From NCBI GenBank assembly GCA_035265665.1, contig DATFOK010000017.1, positions 1-14,775 of the forward strand: a stretch of 14,775 nt of DNA. Direction: 5' to 3'. Under the pieces are notes generated by a model. That model did not search any database. It was not told the origin of the DNA and was given only the letters and a program-made list of their open reading frames with translations. The position numbers and the translations under genes are program-made. Origin of the DNA: DASUPK01 sp035265665 (GTDB lineage Bacteria; Actinomycetota; Thermoleophilia; Solirubrobacterales; 70-9). The stretch's first letter is position 1. The number at the start of each line of letters is the position of its first letter. Below are positions 1 through 6,365 of this stretch, in pieces.

Positions 1-1014
1 GACACCGTGATTGAGCGCCAGCTTCACGATCCGAACGGCATCGATCACGATGCCCGCTGAGTTCGGCGAGTCCCAGACCTCGAGCTTGAGCTCGAGATTA
101 AGGGGCACGTCCCCGAATGACCTGCCCTCCACACGGATGTGCGCCCACTTGCGGTCGGTCAGCCACGGGACATAGTCCGAGGGACCGATGTAGACGTCGT
201 CGGCGGGCAGCTCGTGGTCCATGATCGAGGTGACCGCGTTGGTCCTCGAGATCTTCTTGGATTCCAGGCGCTCGCGTTCGAGCATGTTGTAGAAGTCCAT
301 GTTGCCGCCGACGTTGAGCTGACTCGTGCGCTCCATGCGCACGCCGCGGTCCGCGAACAGCCTCGCCAGCTGCCGGTGGACGATGGTGGCGCCGACCTGC
401 GACTTGATGTCGTCGCCGATGATCGGCAGGCCGGCCTCCTCGAAGCGCCGGTCCCAGTAGTCCTCGCGGGCGATGAACACCGGCAGGCAGTTGACGAAGC
501 CCACCCCTGCGGCCAGCGCCTGCTCCACGTACCACTTCGTGGCCTGCTCGGAGCCGACCGGCAGGTAGCAGACCAGGACATCGGTCTGGGTGTCCTGGAG
601 GATCCCGACGATGTCGGCGGTCTCGCCCGGCGCCTTGGTGATCTTCTCCTTCAGGTACTTGCCGAGACCGTCATGCGTCATGCCGCGGTGCACCTTGACG
701 CCCAGCTTCGGCACGTCCGAGAACTTCATCGTGTTGTTCTGGCCGGCCCAGATCGCCTCGGAGAGGTCCTTCCCGACCTTGTCCGCGTCGATGTCGAAGG
801 CGGCCGTGAACTCGATGTCGCTCACGTGGTAGCCGCCCAGATCCACGTGCATGAGGCCGGGGACCTGCTCGGCTGGGTCGGCGTCCTTGTAGTACTGGAC
901 GCCCTGCACGAAAGAGCTCGCGCAGTTGCCGACGCCGACGATCGCAACCCGGACCTTGTCGTCCCGTGCGCCGTTGCGGCGGGCGCCGTTGGCTCTTCCA
1001 TTAACGGTGCTCAT
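1..1014 (-). CDS. ino1: Inositol-3-phosphate synthase (myo-inositol-1-phosphate synthase), 3' end outside window
   Basis: Cytosolic NAD-dependent isomerase that converts glucose 6-phosphate to 1D-myo-inositol 3-phosphate, the entry step to inositol lipids and related compounds. 338 codons are visible. The frame runs off the window edge, so I estimate roughly 30 residues are missing compared with actinobacterial homologues of about 360-370. After a short Asn/Arg/Ala-rich leader the protein begins its Rossmann fold with VRVAIVGVGNCASS, the NAD-binding glycine motif. Typical family stretches follow: QNNTMKFSDVP, VCYLPVGSE, INCLP-like FVNCLPVF, GDDIKSQVGATI and LNVGGNMDFYNML. The ATG at 1014 is preceded by a strong GAGGAGGA ribosome site (1024-1031). 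It lies 62 bases after the CDP-alcohol phosphatidyltransferase gene and is probably the last visible gene of that operon. The match to the family is very clear. Confidence 0.96.
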   Translation of the reverse strand, partial: MSTVNGRANGARRNGARDDKVRVAIVGVGNCASSFVQGVQYYKDADPAEQVPGLMHVDLGGYHVSDIEFTAAFDIDADKVGKDLSEAIWAGQNNTMKFSDVPKLGVKVHRGMTHDGLGKYLKEKITKAPGETADIVGILQDTQTDVLVCYLPVGSEQATKWYVEQALAAGVGFVNCLPVFIAREDYWDRRFEEAGLPIIGDDIKSQVGATIVHRQLARLFADRGVRMERTSQLNVGGNMDFYNMLERERLESKKISRTNAVTSIMDHELPADDVYIGPSDYVPWLTDRKWAHIRVEGRSFGDVPLNLELKLEVWDSPNSAGIVIDAVRIVKLALNHGV

Positions 1015-1076
1015 CCTGGGAAATCCTCCTCGATAAGAAGAATCAGCTCTGAAACCACACTTGCGCTGCTGCGGGG

Positions 1077-1781
1077 TTACACGTCTTCGGCCGGAACGGG
1101 CTCCTGCGCGGGCGCCTGCTGCCCCTCCGCGCCGCGCCGCTTGAGCGCGTTTCTGACGTGCCAGACGCGCTGAAAAACCGTGAAAGCCGTCAGCACCGCC
1201 ATCGCGTAGATCGCCGGAGCGAGTAGATCCGCGTCGAAGATCCCGGCTCCCTTCGCGAAAACGAGGCCGATGGAGAGTATGACTACCCGGACGGGGCGTG
1301 TGGCCAACCCGACCTTGCACTCAACGCCCAAGGCCTCGGCACGCGCACGGGTGTAGGAGACCATCAGCGAACCGAGCACGACCACGACGCACATCGCCGC
1401 CGCGAACTCGTCCCCGCTGAGGGCGAAGCGATAGGCGACGGCGGTGAGCACGATTCCCTCCTCGATCCGGTCGAGGGTCGAGTCGAGGAAGGCCCCGAAC
1501 AGGGTGCCCTTCCCCGACACCCGCGCGTAGCGGCCGTCGAGGGTGTCCATCACCGAGCCGACGATGAACGCCACGCCGCCCAGGAAGTAGAGGCCCTGCC
1601 AGATCAGGACGGCGGCGGCCAGGTTGCCGACCAGGCCGACCATGGAAATCGCGTTCGGGGTGAGGCGGGACTCGATCAGGCGGTTGCGCATGGCAGCCGA
1701 GAGCTCGGCGGCACTGGTCGGTCCCCTGCCGGGCGGAGGGGTCCCGTTGGCGGGCAGGTCTCGCTGATCGATGCTCCTCAT
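1077..1781 (-). CDS. CDP-alcohol phosphatidyltransferase, probably phosphatidylinositol-phosphate synthase
   Basis: Integral membrane enzyme of 234 residues. It carries the complete CDP-alcohol phosphotransferase signature D-x2-D-G-x2-A-R-x8-G-x3-D-x3-D, with D79, D82, G83, A86-R87, G96, D100 and D104. The four aspartates bind the divalent metals and act in catalysis. About six hydrophobic segments follow a polar, Pro-rich N-terminus of about 30 residues. The stretch SYTRARAEALG followed by RPVR resembles the SYxKARAE...RPER region of actinobacterial phosphatidylinositol-phosphate synthases, which transfer inositol phosphate from the Ino1 pathway to CDP-diacylglycerol. ino1 directly downstream supports that substrate. 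Phosphatidylglycerophosphate synthase is the main alternative. The ATG overlaps the stop of the upstream PAP2 gene by one base (TAATG), which implies translational coupling. The C-terminal tail is charged, with repeated Gln/Pro/Glu residues. Confidence 0.88.
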   Translation of the reverse strand: MRSIDQRDLPANGTPPPGRGPTSAAELSAAMRNRLIESRLTPNAISMVGLVGNLAAAVLIWQGLYFLGGVAFIVGSVMDTLDGRYARVSGKGTLFGAFLDSTLDRIEEGIVLTAVAYRFALSGDEFAAAMCVVVVLGSLMVSYTRARAEALGVECKVGLATRPVRVVILSIGLVFAKGAGIFDADLLAPAIYAMAVLTAFTVFQRVWHVRNALKRRGAEGQQAPAQEPVPAEDV

Positions 1782-2602
1782 TAAACGGGTTGCGCGGCGG
1801 CCTCGGGCTCCGGCTGCGGTTCGAGGTCGCCGGTCGGAGCGCTGCGGGTCGCCGAACCGAAGGACCAGTCCGAGTTCAGCCGGGCGAGGAGCATGGCGAC
1901 GCCAGTCGCGAGCGCAGCCGTGACCACGCCCAGGACGGCGTCGAGCCAGAAGTGGTTGCCGCTGGCCACGACGACGTAGGTCATCAGCAGCGGGTAGGCG
2001 AAGAGGGCGGCCCTGAGCGGGCGAGGTCGCGCCAGCATTCCCAGGGACCAGGCGAGGATCACCGAGAGGCCGACATGCATCGAGGGGACGGCCGCGAACG
2101 GATTGAAGAGTGGGTCGCCGGGGTTGGAGAGCAACGGATTGTTGCCAGTCACCGAGCTGGAGGGGTCGAGGCCGAGCTCGGGCAAGAAGCGCGGCGGCGC
2201 GGTCGGGAAGAGCGCGTAGCCGATCACCGAGATGGCCATCGCAGCGAAGACCGCGTTGCGGACGAAGCCGTAGCTACCCCGGTAGCCGAAGTAGAGGACG
2301 GCCAGCATCAGGCAGCTGCCCTTGAAGTGCAGGTTGGCGTAGCCCCAGCGCGCCACGTCGGCGGGCCAGCCGGCGTCGATCGCCCAGTGCTGGACACTCG
2401 GCTCGATCAGGAGCCCGATCGAGCGCTCCGCCGAGACCAGGTCCCGCGCGTGCGAGAAGGAGAGCCCCATGCTGCCATCCACGGCCCCCCTTGCATGCCT
2501 CCAGGCCCAGTAGGCGGCGGCGAGGAGGGCCAGCTGAATGAGGAGGTCGAGCGCCCCCCGCGGCAGCAGGGCTGAAGCGACGCGACGAACGGCCCGGGTC
2601 AC
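1781..2602 (-). CDS. PAP2-superfamily membrane protein, Aur1/inositolphosphotransferase-like (second copy)
   Basis: Polytopic membrane protein of 273 residues with the three catalytic motifs of the Aur1/Ipt1-like branch of the PAP2 superfamily: PTAPPR at 133-138, PSMH at 173-176, and NHFWLD with H217 and D221. Family knowledge makes the two histidines and the aspartate the phosphotransfer triad, normally on the extracytoplasmic side. Members hydrolyse lipid phosphates or exchange inositol-phosphate head groups. Here the likely substrates are phosphatidylinositol phosphate or a product of it, given the neighbouring phosphatidyltransferase and ino1 (inference). It shares the motif order, and an E-(K/R)-x-(L/I)-G stretch before the first core helix, with the gene at 4203-4961, so the two are paralogues in one operon. 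The start is GTG, overlapping the preceding stop as GTGA. The C-terminal 30 residues are Glu/Pro/Ala-rich and probably cytoplasmic. Confidence 0.88.
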   Translation of the reverse strand: MTRAVRRVASALLPRGALDLLIQLALLAAAYWAWRHARGAVDGSMGLSFSHARDLVSAERSIGLLIEPSVQHWAIDAGWPADVARWGYANLHFKGSCLMLAVLYFGYRGSYGFVRNAVFAAMAISVIGYALFPTAPPRFLPELGLDPSSSVTGNNPLLSNPGDPLFNPFAAVPSMHVGLSVILAWSLGMLARPRPLRAALFAYPLLMTYVVVASGNHFWLDAVLGVVTAALATGVAMLLARLNSDWSFGSATRSAPTGDLEPQPEPEAAAQPV

Positions 2603-4206
2603 GGCTGCTCGGCCCCGGCGCCCCCGTATTGGATCACTGGCTCCTCATGGCAGCGCGGACCAGAACTGATCGCCCGCACCGGAGAGAAGTCGATGCCGAC
2701 GCGGAAGCGCCCCGGCGTCTCGACGTCGAGCATCGTGTAGCCACCGGGCGCCTGCTCCACACAGCCGGTGCCCTGCTCGATCGACCAGTAGGGAGTCCAG
2801 TTCACCCTGACGAGGACGGTTCCGGGGGCGCTGCTGTCGACCACGAACCCCTCCGGCCTGAGCTTCACCATCTTGCCGCCGATCGCGAGCGGAGACGGGT
2901 TGCGGACCTTGTAGACGGTCCAGTCCGGGCTCCGATAGACGCGCTCCAAGTAGCGCGGTGGACCGCGCTTGATCATGCGCTTCTCCGGTCGCGCCGCGTA
3001 GTCGAGCGGCGCGTGCGGGACCGCGACGTACCCGACGCCGAGGTCATCGAGCCAACTCCGGTACTGCGGCCCCGTCAGGGGAGTCGACTGGTAGAAGAGC
3101 GGATTGAGCTTGCGATCGAGCTGGCGCTCCCAGCCACGGGCGATGTAGATCCCGCGCGGGACATAGGCGGACTCCCAGTGATGCGCCTCGGGGAGGACCT
3201 CTACCCGGTAGGCGTCATGGCGGGGCTGGCCGCGCAGGAAGTCGATCAGCGGCGCGTAGAAGCCCGGCTTGACCGAGGGCTGCGCGCTCACCTGCTCGAG
3301 GTCCCGGATCACCGGCGACCACTGCCAGTAGATCAGGACCGGCACCAGCAGGATCAGGTAGAGGCGCTGCCGGCGCCAGAGGCCGAATGCGAGCGCCGGC
3401 CCGAGCAGCAGCGAGCCCATCCGCGTCGCGTTGCCGCCCATCGGCGTCTGAATCAGGAAGGCGGCGGTGAGCGCGAGCGCGTAGCCGGCGACGCCATAGC
3501 GGAGCAGCCGCTCCTCTCGCGGCAGGGCGACGAAGACCGCAACCGCGACCAGGATGGCCGGCTGGTAGCTCGAGAAGTCGAAGGGCTCCGTGCCGCCCTC
3601 CGGGAACGCGGAGGACATCAGCAAGGCCATCCCCACCGTGACCAGCGCGAGCTCCAGTCCCTTGCGACTGCGCTCGGCGATCGCGTACGCGATCACTCCG
3701 CCGGCGAGGAACAAGGCCGCGACAGGGCTCGCCAGGGGCGTCAGGGCGGCGAAGAAGATCGCCCAGAGGCGGCGTCCCCGTTGGGCCGCGAAGATCGCGC
3801 CCAGCGCCACCGCGACCCCGAGCGCGAAGGTGAGCCGGCCGGTGAAGAGGCTGATCGAGGTCGCCGTGGCGAACCAGATCACCCCCAGACGCGCTCTATC
3901 TCCGAAGCGGTCGTAGGCGATCGCCGAGAACAGCAGCGCCGCGGCGACCGCCGCCAGCACTCCCGCCACCCGTGCACCGATCAATGAGGCGAGCGGGGGC
4001 AGCAGCAGCCCGTAGCCCGGCAGGTGGTGGCCACCAAACCAGAAGTTGTCCCAGGCCACCAGCCCGTGGTCGGCGAACAGCCCCGAGCGGAACACCTGCG
4101 CGGCGTGGTCGGCGCTGTCCGGTTTGACGATCAGGTAAGCGACGCCGAGGGCCGCCGCCACCAGCCCCGGCTCGCCGTAGCGACGGAGCGCGTCCCGGGC
4201 GGTCAA
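2599..4206 (-). CDS. Polytopic membrane protein, probable GT-C/YfhO-like glycosyltransferase
   Basis: 535 residues. The first ~300 hold about ten hydrophobic segments, and the C-terminal ~230 form a soluble region. The first loop after helix 1 contains D30 and D33 (PDSADH) followed by WDNFWFGGHHLPGYG. An acidic pair in the first external loop is where GT-C glycosyltransferases keep their catalytic acid. The C-terminal stretch LDDLGVGYVAVP followed by VYRSPDWTVYKVRN resembles the tail of YfhO-type and related GT-C proteins. If that is right, the enzyme would use a polyprenyl-phosphate sugar and modify a lipid or polymer outside the membrane. Its place between two PAP2 genes and upstream of inositol-lipid genes makes an inositol lipid a plausible acceptor, but this is inference. 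The start TTG overlaps the upstream TGA (TTGA). No clear ribosome site is seen, so coupling is likely. An unrelated transporter-like protein cannot be excluded. Confidence 0.72.
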   Translation of the reverse strand: MTARDALRRYGEPGLVAAALGVAYLIVKPDSADHAAQVFRSGLFADHGLVAWDNFWFGGHHLPGYGLLLPPLASLIGARVAGVLAAVAAALLFSAIAYDRFGDRARLGVIWFATATSISLFTGRLTFALGVAVALGAIFAAQRGRRLWAIFFAALTPLASPVAALFLAGGVIAYAIAERSRKGLELALVTVGMALLMSSAFPEGGTEPFDFSSYQPAILVAVAVFVALPREERLLRYGVAGYALALTAAFLIQTPMGGNATRMGSLLLGPALAFGLWRRQRLYLILLVPVLIYWQWSPVIRDLEQVSAQPSVKPGFYAPLIDFLRGQPRHDAYRVEVLPEAHHWESAYVPRGIYIARGWERQLDRKLNPLFYQSTPLTGPQYRSWLDDLGVGYVAVPHAPLDYAARPEKRMIKRGPPRYLERVYRSPDWTVYKVRNPSPLAIGGKMVKLRPEGFVVDSSAPGTVLVRVNWTPYWSIEQGTGCVEQAPGGYTMLDVETPGRFRVGIDFSPVRAISSGPRCHEEPVIQYGGAGAEQP

Positions 4207-4961
4207 GTCGTCGCGGGACGGAAGGACCAGACGGCGGGACGCGCACGCGCCAGGACCTCACGCGCCGCGAGCGCCGCGAGGATCGCGACGAGGGCCCCTG
4301 CGGCGGCGTCGATCCAGAAGTGATTGGCGGTCACGACGACCACCCAGAAGACGAGCAGCGGGTAGAGGCCCCAGGCGATCTTGGTGACCGTGTGCCGTGC
4401 GATCAGGGCGCCGCTGATGCCGATCATCAGTGCGAAGGCGCAGTGCATGCTCGGAATCGCCGCGTAGGGGTTGATGAAGACCTTGACCAGGGCGGAATCG
4501 TGGTTGACCTGGGCGAAGTCGGTGATCGTGTCGGTGAACCCCTCGAACATCCGGGGCGGTGCGGTCGGAACCAGCGCGTACCCGACCAGAGCCAGCGCCA
4601 TCGCGACCATGAACATGTTGCGCACGAAGTAGAAGTGCTGGTTGCGGAAGAGGTAGAGCCAGACCAGGAAGGCCGTGGTCACCACGAAGTGGCTGTTCAT
4701 GTACATGAAGTTGGCGACGTCGATCAACCAGCGGTGATCGATGAAGAGCTTCTGGAAGCCCGGCTCGAAGTACGCCCCGAGATCCTTCTCGAGGTTGATC
4801 ACGTTCTGGCCGTTGACCATCGCCCGGACACGCTCGCCATCGGCGAGCCCGCGGACGAGCTCGTAGCAGAGCTCCGCGAGCACGAACAGGCCGAGCTGCC
4901 TGCCCGCGTCCCCATATCCATGAGGTAGCCAAGAGCCGACTTTGTTGATTCCGGAGCGCAC
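4203..4961 (-). CDS. PAP2-superfamily membrane protein, Aur1/inositolphosphotransferase-like (first copy)
   Basis: 252-residue membrane protein and first gene of the inositol-lipid operon. Catalytic motifs are PTAPPR at 132-137, PSMH at 170-173, and NHFWID with H214 and D218, the pattern of the Aur1-like PAP2 branch. Five to six hydrophobic segments surround them, with a conserved-looking amphipathic stretch (NLEKDLG...EPGFQ) before the core. The predicted role is phosphotransfer or phosphate removal on a lipid carrying an inositol-phosphate or similar head group at the outer membrane face. The substrate is not determinable from sequence. The start is a GTG without a Shine-Dalgarno match. A TAGAAT -10-like hexamer ends ten bases upstream, so the transcript may be nearly leaderless. 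The gene is divergent from the endonuclease III-like gene across 37 bases that include a perfect palindrome. Confidence 0.88.
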   Translation of the reverse strand: MRSGINKVGSWLPHGYGDAGRQLGLFVLAELCYELVRGLADGERVRAMVNGQNVINLEKDLGAYFEPGFQKLFIDHRWLIDVANFMYMNSHFVVTTAFLVWLYLFRNQHFYFVRNMFMVAMALALVGYALVPTAPPRMFEGFTDTITDFAQVNHDSALVKVFINPYAAIPSMHCAFALMIGISGALIARHTVTKIAWGLYPLLVFWVVVVTANHFWIDAAAGALVAILAALAAREVLARARPAVWSFRPATT

Positions 4962-4970
4962 GACCGCAAG

Positions 4971-4976
4971 ATTCTA
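4971..4976 (-). promoter_or_regulatory. Candidate -10 box of the inositol-lipid operon
   Basis: TAGAAT read on the minus strand fits the TAnnnT pattern. A transcription start about seven bases after its last T would fall at about 4964, three bases before the GTG at 4961. No convincing -35 hexamer is visible. The call rests on position alone. Confidence 0.35.
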
Positions 4977-4978
4977 GT

Positions 4979-4991
4979 TAACCGCCGGTTA
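4979..4991. promoter_or_regulatory. Perfect 13-base palindrome, candidate operator between divergent genes
   Basis: TAACCG-C-CGGTTA is a perfect 6+1+6 inverted repeat. It lies in the 37-base spacer between the inositol-lipid operon and the divergent endonuclease III-like gene, immediately upstream of the TAGAAT hexamer. Short perfect palindromes of this kind are typical binding sites for dimeric helix-turn-helix regulators. Which regulator would bind is unknown. Confidence 0.45.
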
Positions 4992-4998
4992 CACCTTC

Positions 4999-5865
4999 GT
5001 GACAGGCACCACGGTTCTTCCAGATCTTTCGGGTTCGAACGAGTGGGCCACCCCGGCGAGGCGCGCAGAATATCCTCGCCAGGTGCCTCTTCCGGCCAGG
5101 GTAGTGCTCGCCGACGGCAAGACAGCGAACCTGCCACCGGGGAGGCCGCCCCGCATCCCGAAGCGCGATCCGGAATGGCGCCGCCCCTCCCGGCGGAGGG
5201 TGCTCTCGATCCGCGATCGGCTGCGGGAACTCTACGGACAGCCTGTGAACGATCCCCACGGCCATCCGATCGCCGAGCTGATCCGGACGGTGCTCTCCCA
5301 GAACACCAACGACCGCAACCGAGACGTCGCCTACGCCCGGCTCCGAGAGCGCTTCCCGACCTGGGAGGAGGTCAGAGACGCGCCGACCGAGGAGGTGGAG
5401 GAGGCGATCAAGCCCGGGGGGCTGAGCGTCACCAAGGCGCCGCGGATTCAGGAGATCCTCGGGCGGCTCGGCGATCACCCGGATCTGGACTGGCTCGCCG
5501 ACGCCCCGCGCGAGCGGGCGCTCGAGTACCTGACCGAGCTTCCGGGCGTCGGGCGCAAGACGGCGGCCTGCGTGCTGATCTTCGCCTTCGGCCGGCCGGA
5601 GATTCCCGTCGATACGCACGTCCATCGGGTCGGCGGCCGGCTCGGGCTCTTCCGCGCCGGCGCCTCATTCGAGGAGGCGCATGACGAGATGCTCGCCATC
5701 ACCCCTCCCGAGGACGCCTACGAGCTCCACATCAACCTGATCCGCCACGGCCGCGCGGTCTGCAGGCCGCGCCCCCGCTGCGGGAAGTGCGGACTCAGGC
5801 GGATGTGCCCGTGGTACCGGACGCACAAGGCCGACGCACGGGGCAATATGCTGCCGCGCCAGTGA
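4999..5865 (+). CDS. nth: Endonuclease III-like DNA glycosylase/AP lyase (HhH-GPD, 4Fe-4S)
   Basis: Base-excision-repair glycosylase of the HhH-GPD superfamily. The helix-hairpin-helix LPGVGRKTA carries the catalytic lysine K187, and IPVDTHVHR carries the catalytic aspartate D205. Upstream, the TVLSQNTNDRNRD stretch is a typical family helix (usually LSQxTxD). The C-terminus has the iron-sulphur cysteines C255, C261, C264 and C270, giving C-x5-C-x2-C-x5-C. The usual first spacing is x6, so this loop is one residue short. At 288 residues it is longer than the ~210-220 of E. coli Nth because of an Arg/Pro-rich N-terminal extension. The start is uncertain. GTG 4999 gives the longest form, while GTG 5083 sits exactly seven bases after the end of a TATCCT -10-like box and would give a leaderless 260-residue protein. 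Substrate preference (oxidised pyrimidines or mismatched T/U) cannot be read from sequence. Confidence 0.88.
   Translation: MTGTTVLPDLSGSNEWATPARRAEYPRQVPLPARVVLADGKTANLPPGRPPRIPKRDPEWRRPSRRRVLSIRDRLRELYGQPVNDPHGHPIAELIRTVLSQNTNDRNRDVAYARLRERFPTWEEVRDAPTEEVEEAIKPGGLSVTKAPRIQEILGRLGDHPDLDWLADAPRERALEYLTELPGVGRKTAACVLIFAFGRPEIPVDTHVHRVGGRLGLFRAGASFEEAHDEMLAITPPEDAYELHINLIRHGRAVCRPRPRCGKCGLRRMCPWYRTHKADARGNMLPRQ
5071..5076 (+). promoter_or_regulatory. Candidate -10 box for a leaderless endonuclease III-like transcript
   Basis: TATCCT fits TAnnnT, and its last T is seven bases before the in-frame GTG at 5083. Transcription could therefore begin on the start codon itself. No good -35 hexamer is seen, and the longer 4999 start would make this an internal coincidence. 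Confidence 0.3.
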
Positions 5866-6251
5866 AGCGGAGCACGTTCGTCATGTTCGGGCTCGTCGTC
5901 CTGCTGCTGGGCGTGGGCATTCCGGCCTGGGCGCTCAGCCAGGAGGGCTCCGAGAGCGCGGCCGAGGAGGTCCCTTCGAGCCTGCAGGAGGGCCAGGACC
6001 TCTTCGTGACGAACTGCGGCGCCTGCCACACCCTCGCGGAGGCGGGGACGGATGGGGTCATCGGTCCGAACCTCGATGAGCTGCTCGCACCGCCGAGCGC
6101 GAGCGCCCCGGACCCGGCGACGATCAAGCCTCGGGTGTTGAGCGCGATCAACAACGGCGTCGGCGGACGGATGCCCAAGGGCGTCCTCTCGGGTCAGCAG
6201 GCTGATCAGGTCGCGGCCTTCGTCGCGCAGGTCGCGGGGCAGGGTCCGTAG
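5862..6251 (+). CDS. Small c-type cytochrome, N-terminally membrane anchored
   Basis: 129-residue mono-haem cytochrome c of class I type. Residues 6-25 form a hydrophobic segment that acts as signal peptide or uncleaved anchor. An acidic Ser/Glu-rich linker follows, then the haem-attachment motif CGACH (C52, C55, H56) and a later GRMPKG in which M104 is the likely second axial ligand. The protein should face the extracytoplasmic side and carry electrons between membrane redox enzymes. Its partner is not in this window. The chosen GTG start overlaps the stop of the preceding glycosylase gene as GTGA, and the hydrophobic segment begins directly after it. An upstream in-frame start would put about 25 polar residues before the signal. 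Lack of a ribosome site fits translational coupling. The pairing with a DNA-repair gene is unusual. Confidence 0.9.
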   Translation: MKRSTFVMFGLVVLLLGVGIPAWALSQEGSESAAEEVPSSLQEGQDLFVTNCGACHTLAEAGTDGVIGPNLDELLAPPSASAPDPATIKPRVLSAINNGVGGRMPKGVLSGQQADQVAAFVAQVAGQGP

Positions 6252-6261
6252 TCCCTACGGA
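6245..6261 (+). terminator. Hairpin over the cytochrome stop codon, weak terminator candidate
   Basis: TCCGTAG and CTACGGA form a perfect 7-bp stem around a three-base loop, and the stem includes the TAG stop codon. No T-run follows, so this is at best a weak or Rho-assisted terminator or an mRNA-end stabiliser. Confidence 0.3.
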
Positions 6262-6289
6262 TCTCCGAAAGCGCCCGCAACTCTGCGTG

Positions 6290-6302
6290 AATCACAGTGA
6301 TT
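6290..6302. promoter_or_regulatory. Perfect 13-base palindrome upstream of the secreted nuclease-fold gene
   Basis: AATCAC-A-GTGATT is a perfect 6+1+6 inverted repeat, 63 bases before the TTG start at 6366 in the 114-base gap after the cytochrome gene. Position and symmetry suggest an operator for a dimeric regulator. No matching -35/-10 pair is convincing nearby. Confidence 0.4.
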
Positions 6303-6353
6303 AGGAGCAATGAGAGGAATCCGAAGGGCGTCGATTCGTCGTGCCCTTCTTCG

Positions 6354-6360
6354 AAAGGAG
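6354..6360 (+). promoter_or_regulatory. Ribosome binding site that fixes the TTG start at 6366
   Basis: AAAGGAG lies five bases before TTG 6366. This is the best Shine-Dalgarno match near any candidate start of this frame. It favours TTG over the upstream GTG 6297 or the internal ATG 6390. Confidence 0.65.
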
Positions 6361-6365
6361 ATCTG

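Noticed and set aside
81..110. CTTGAG-containing inverted stretch resembling half a HAIR site
   Set aside because: It lies deep inside the ino1 coding region, lacks the N7-spaced partner and is not near a heat-shock promoter.
139..1173. 344-codon plus-strand frame over ino1
   Set aside because: Its translation is His/Asp/Val-rich without a domain. The minus strand encodes an unmistakable inositol-phosphate synthase.
2629..3987. 452-codon plus-strand frame opposite the GT-C-like gene
   Set aside because: Arg/Glu/Asp-rich low-complexity translation, a shadow of the membrane protein on the other strand.
5787..5861. N-terminal extension of the cytochrome from an upstream in-frame ATG
   Set aside because: It would place about 25 polar residues encoded by glycosylase sequence before the signal segment. 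The GTGA overlap start at 5862 puts the hydrophobic segment at the N-terminus as expected for export.
6297..6365. Start of the secreted nuclease-fold gene at GTG 6297
   Set aside because: No ribosome site. It lies inside the 13-base palindrome and would bury the signal peptide behind a polar leader. TTG 6366 has a strong AAAGGAG site.
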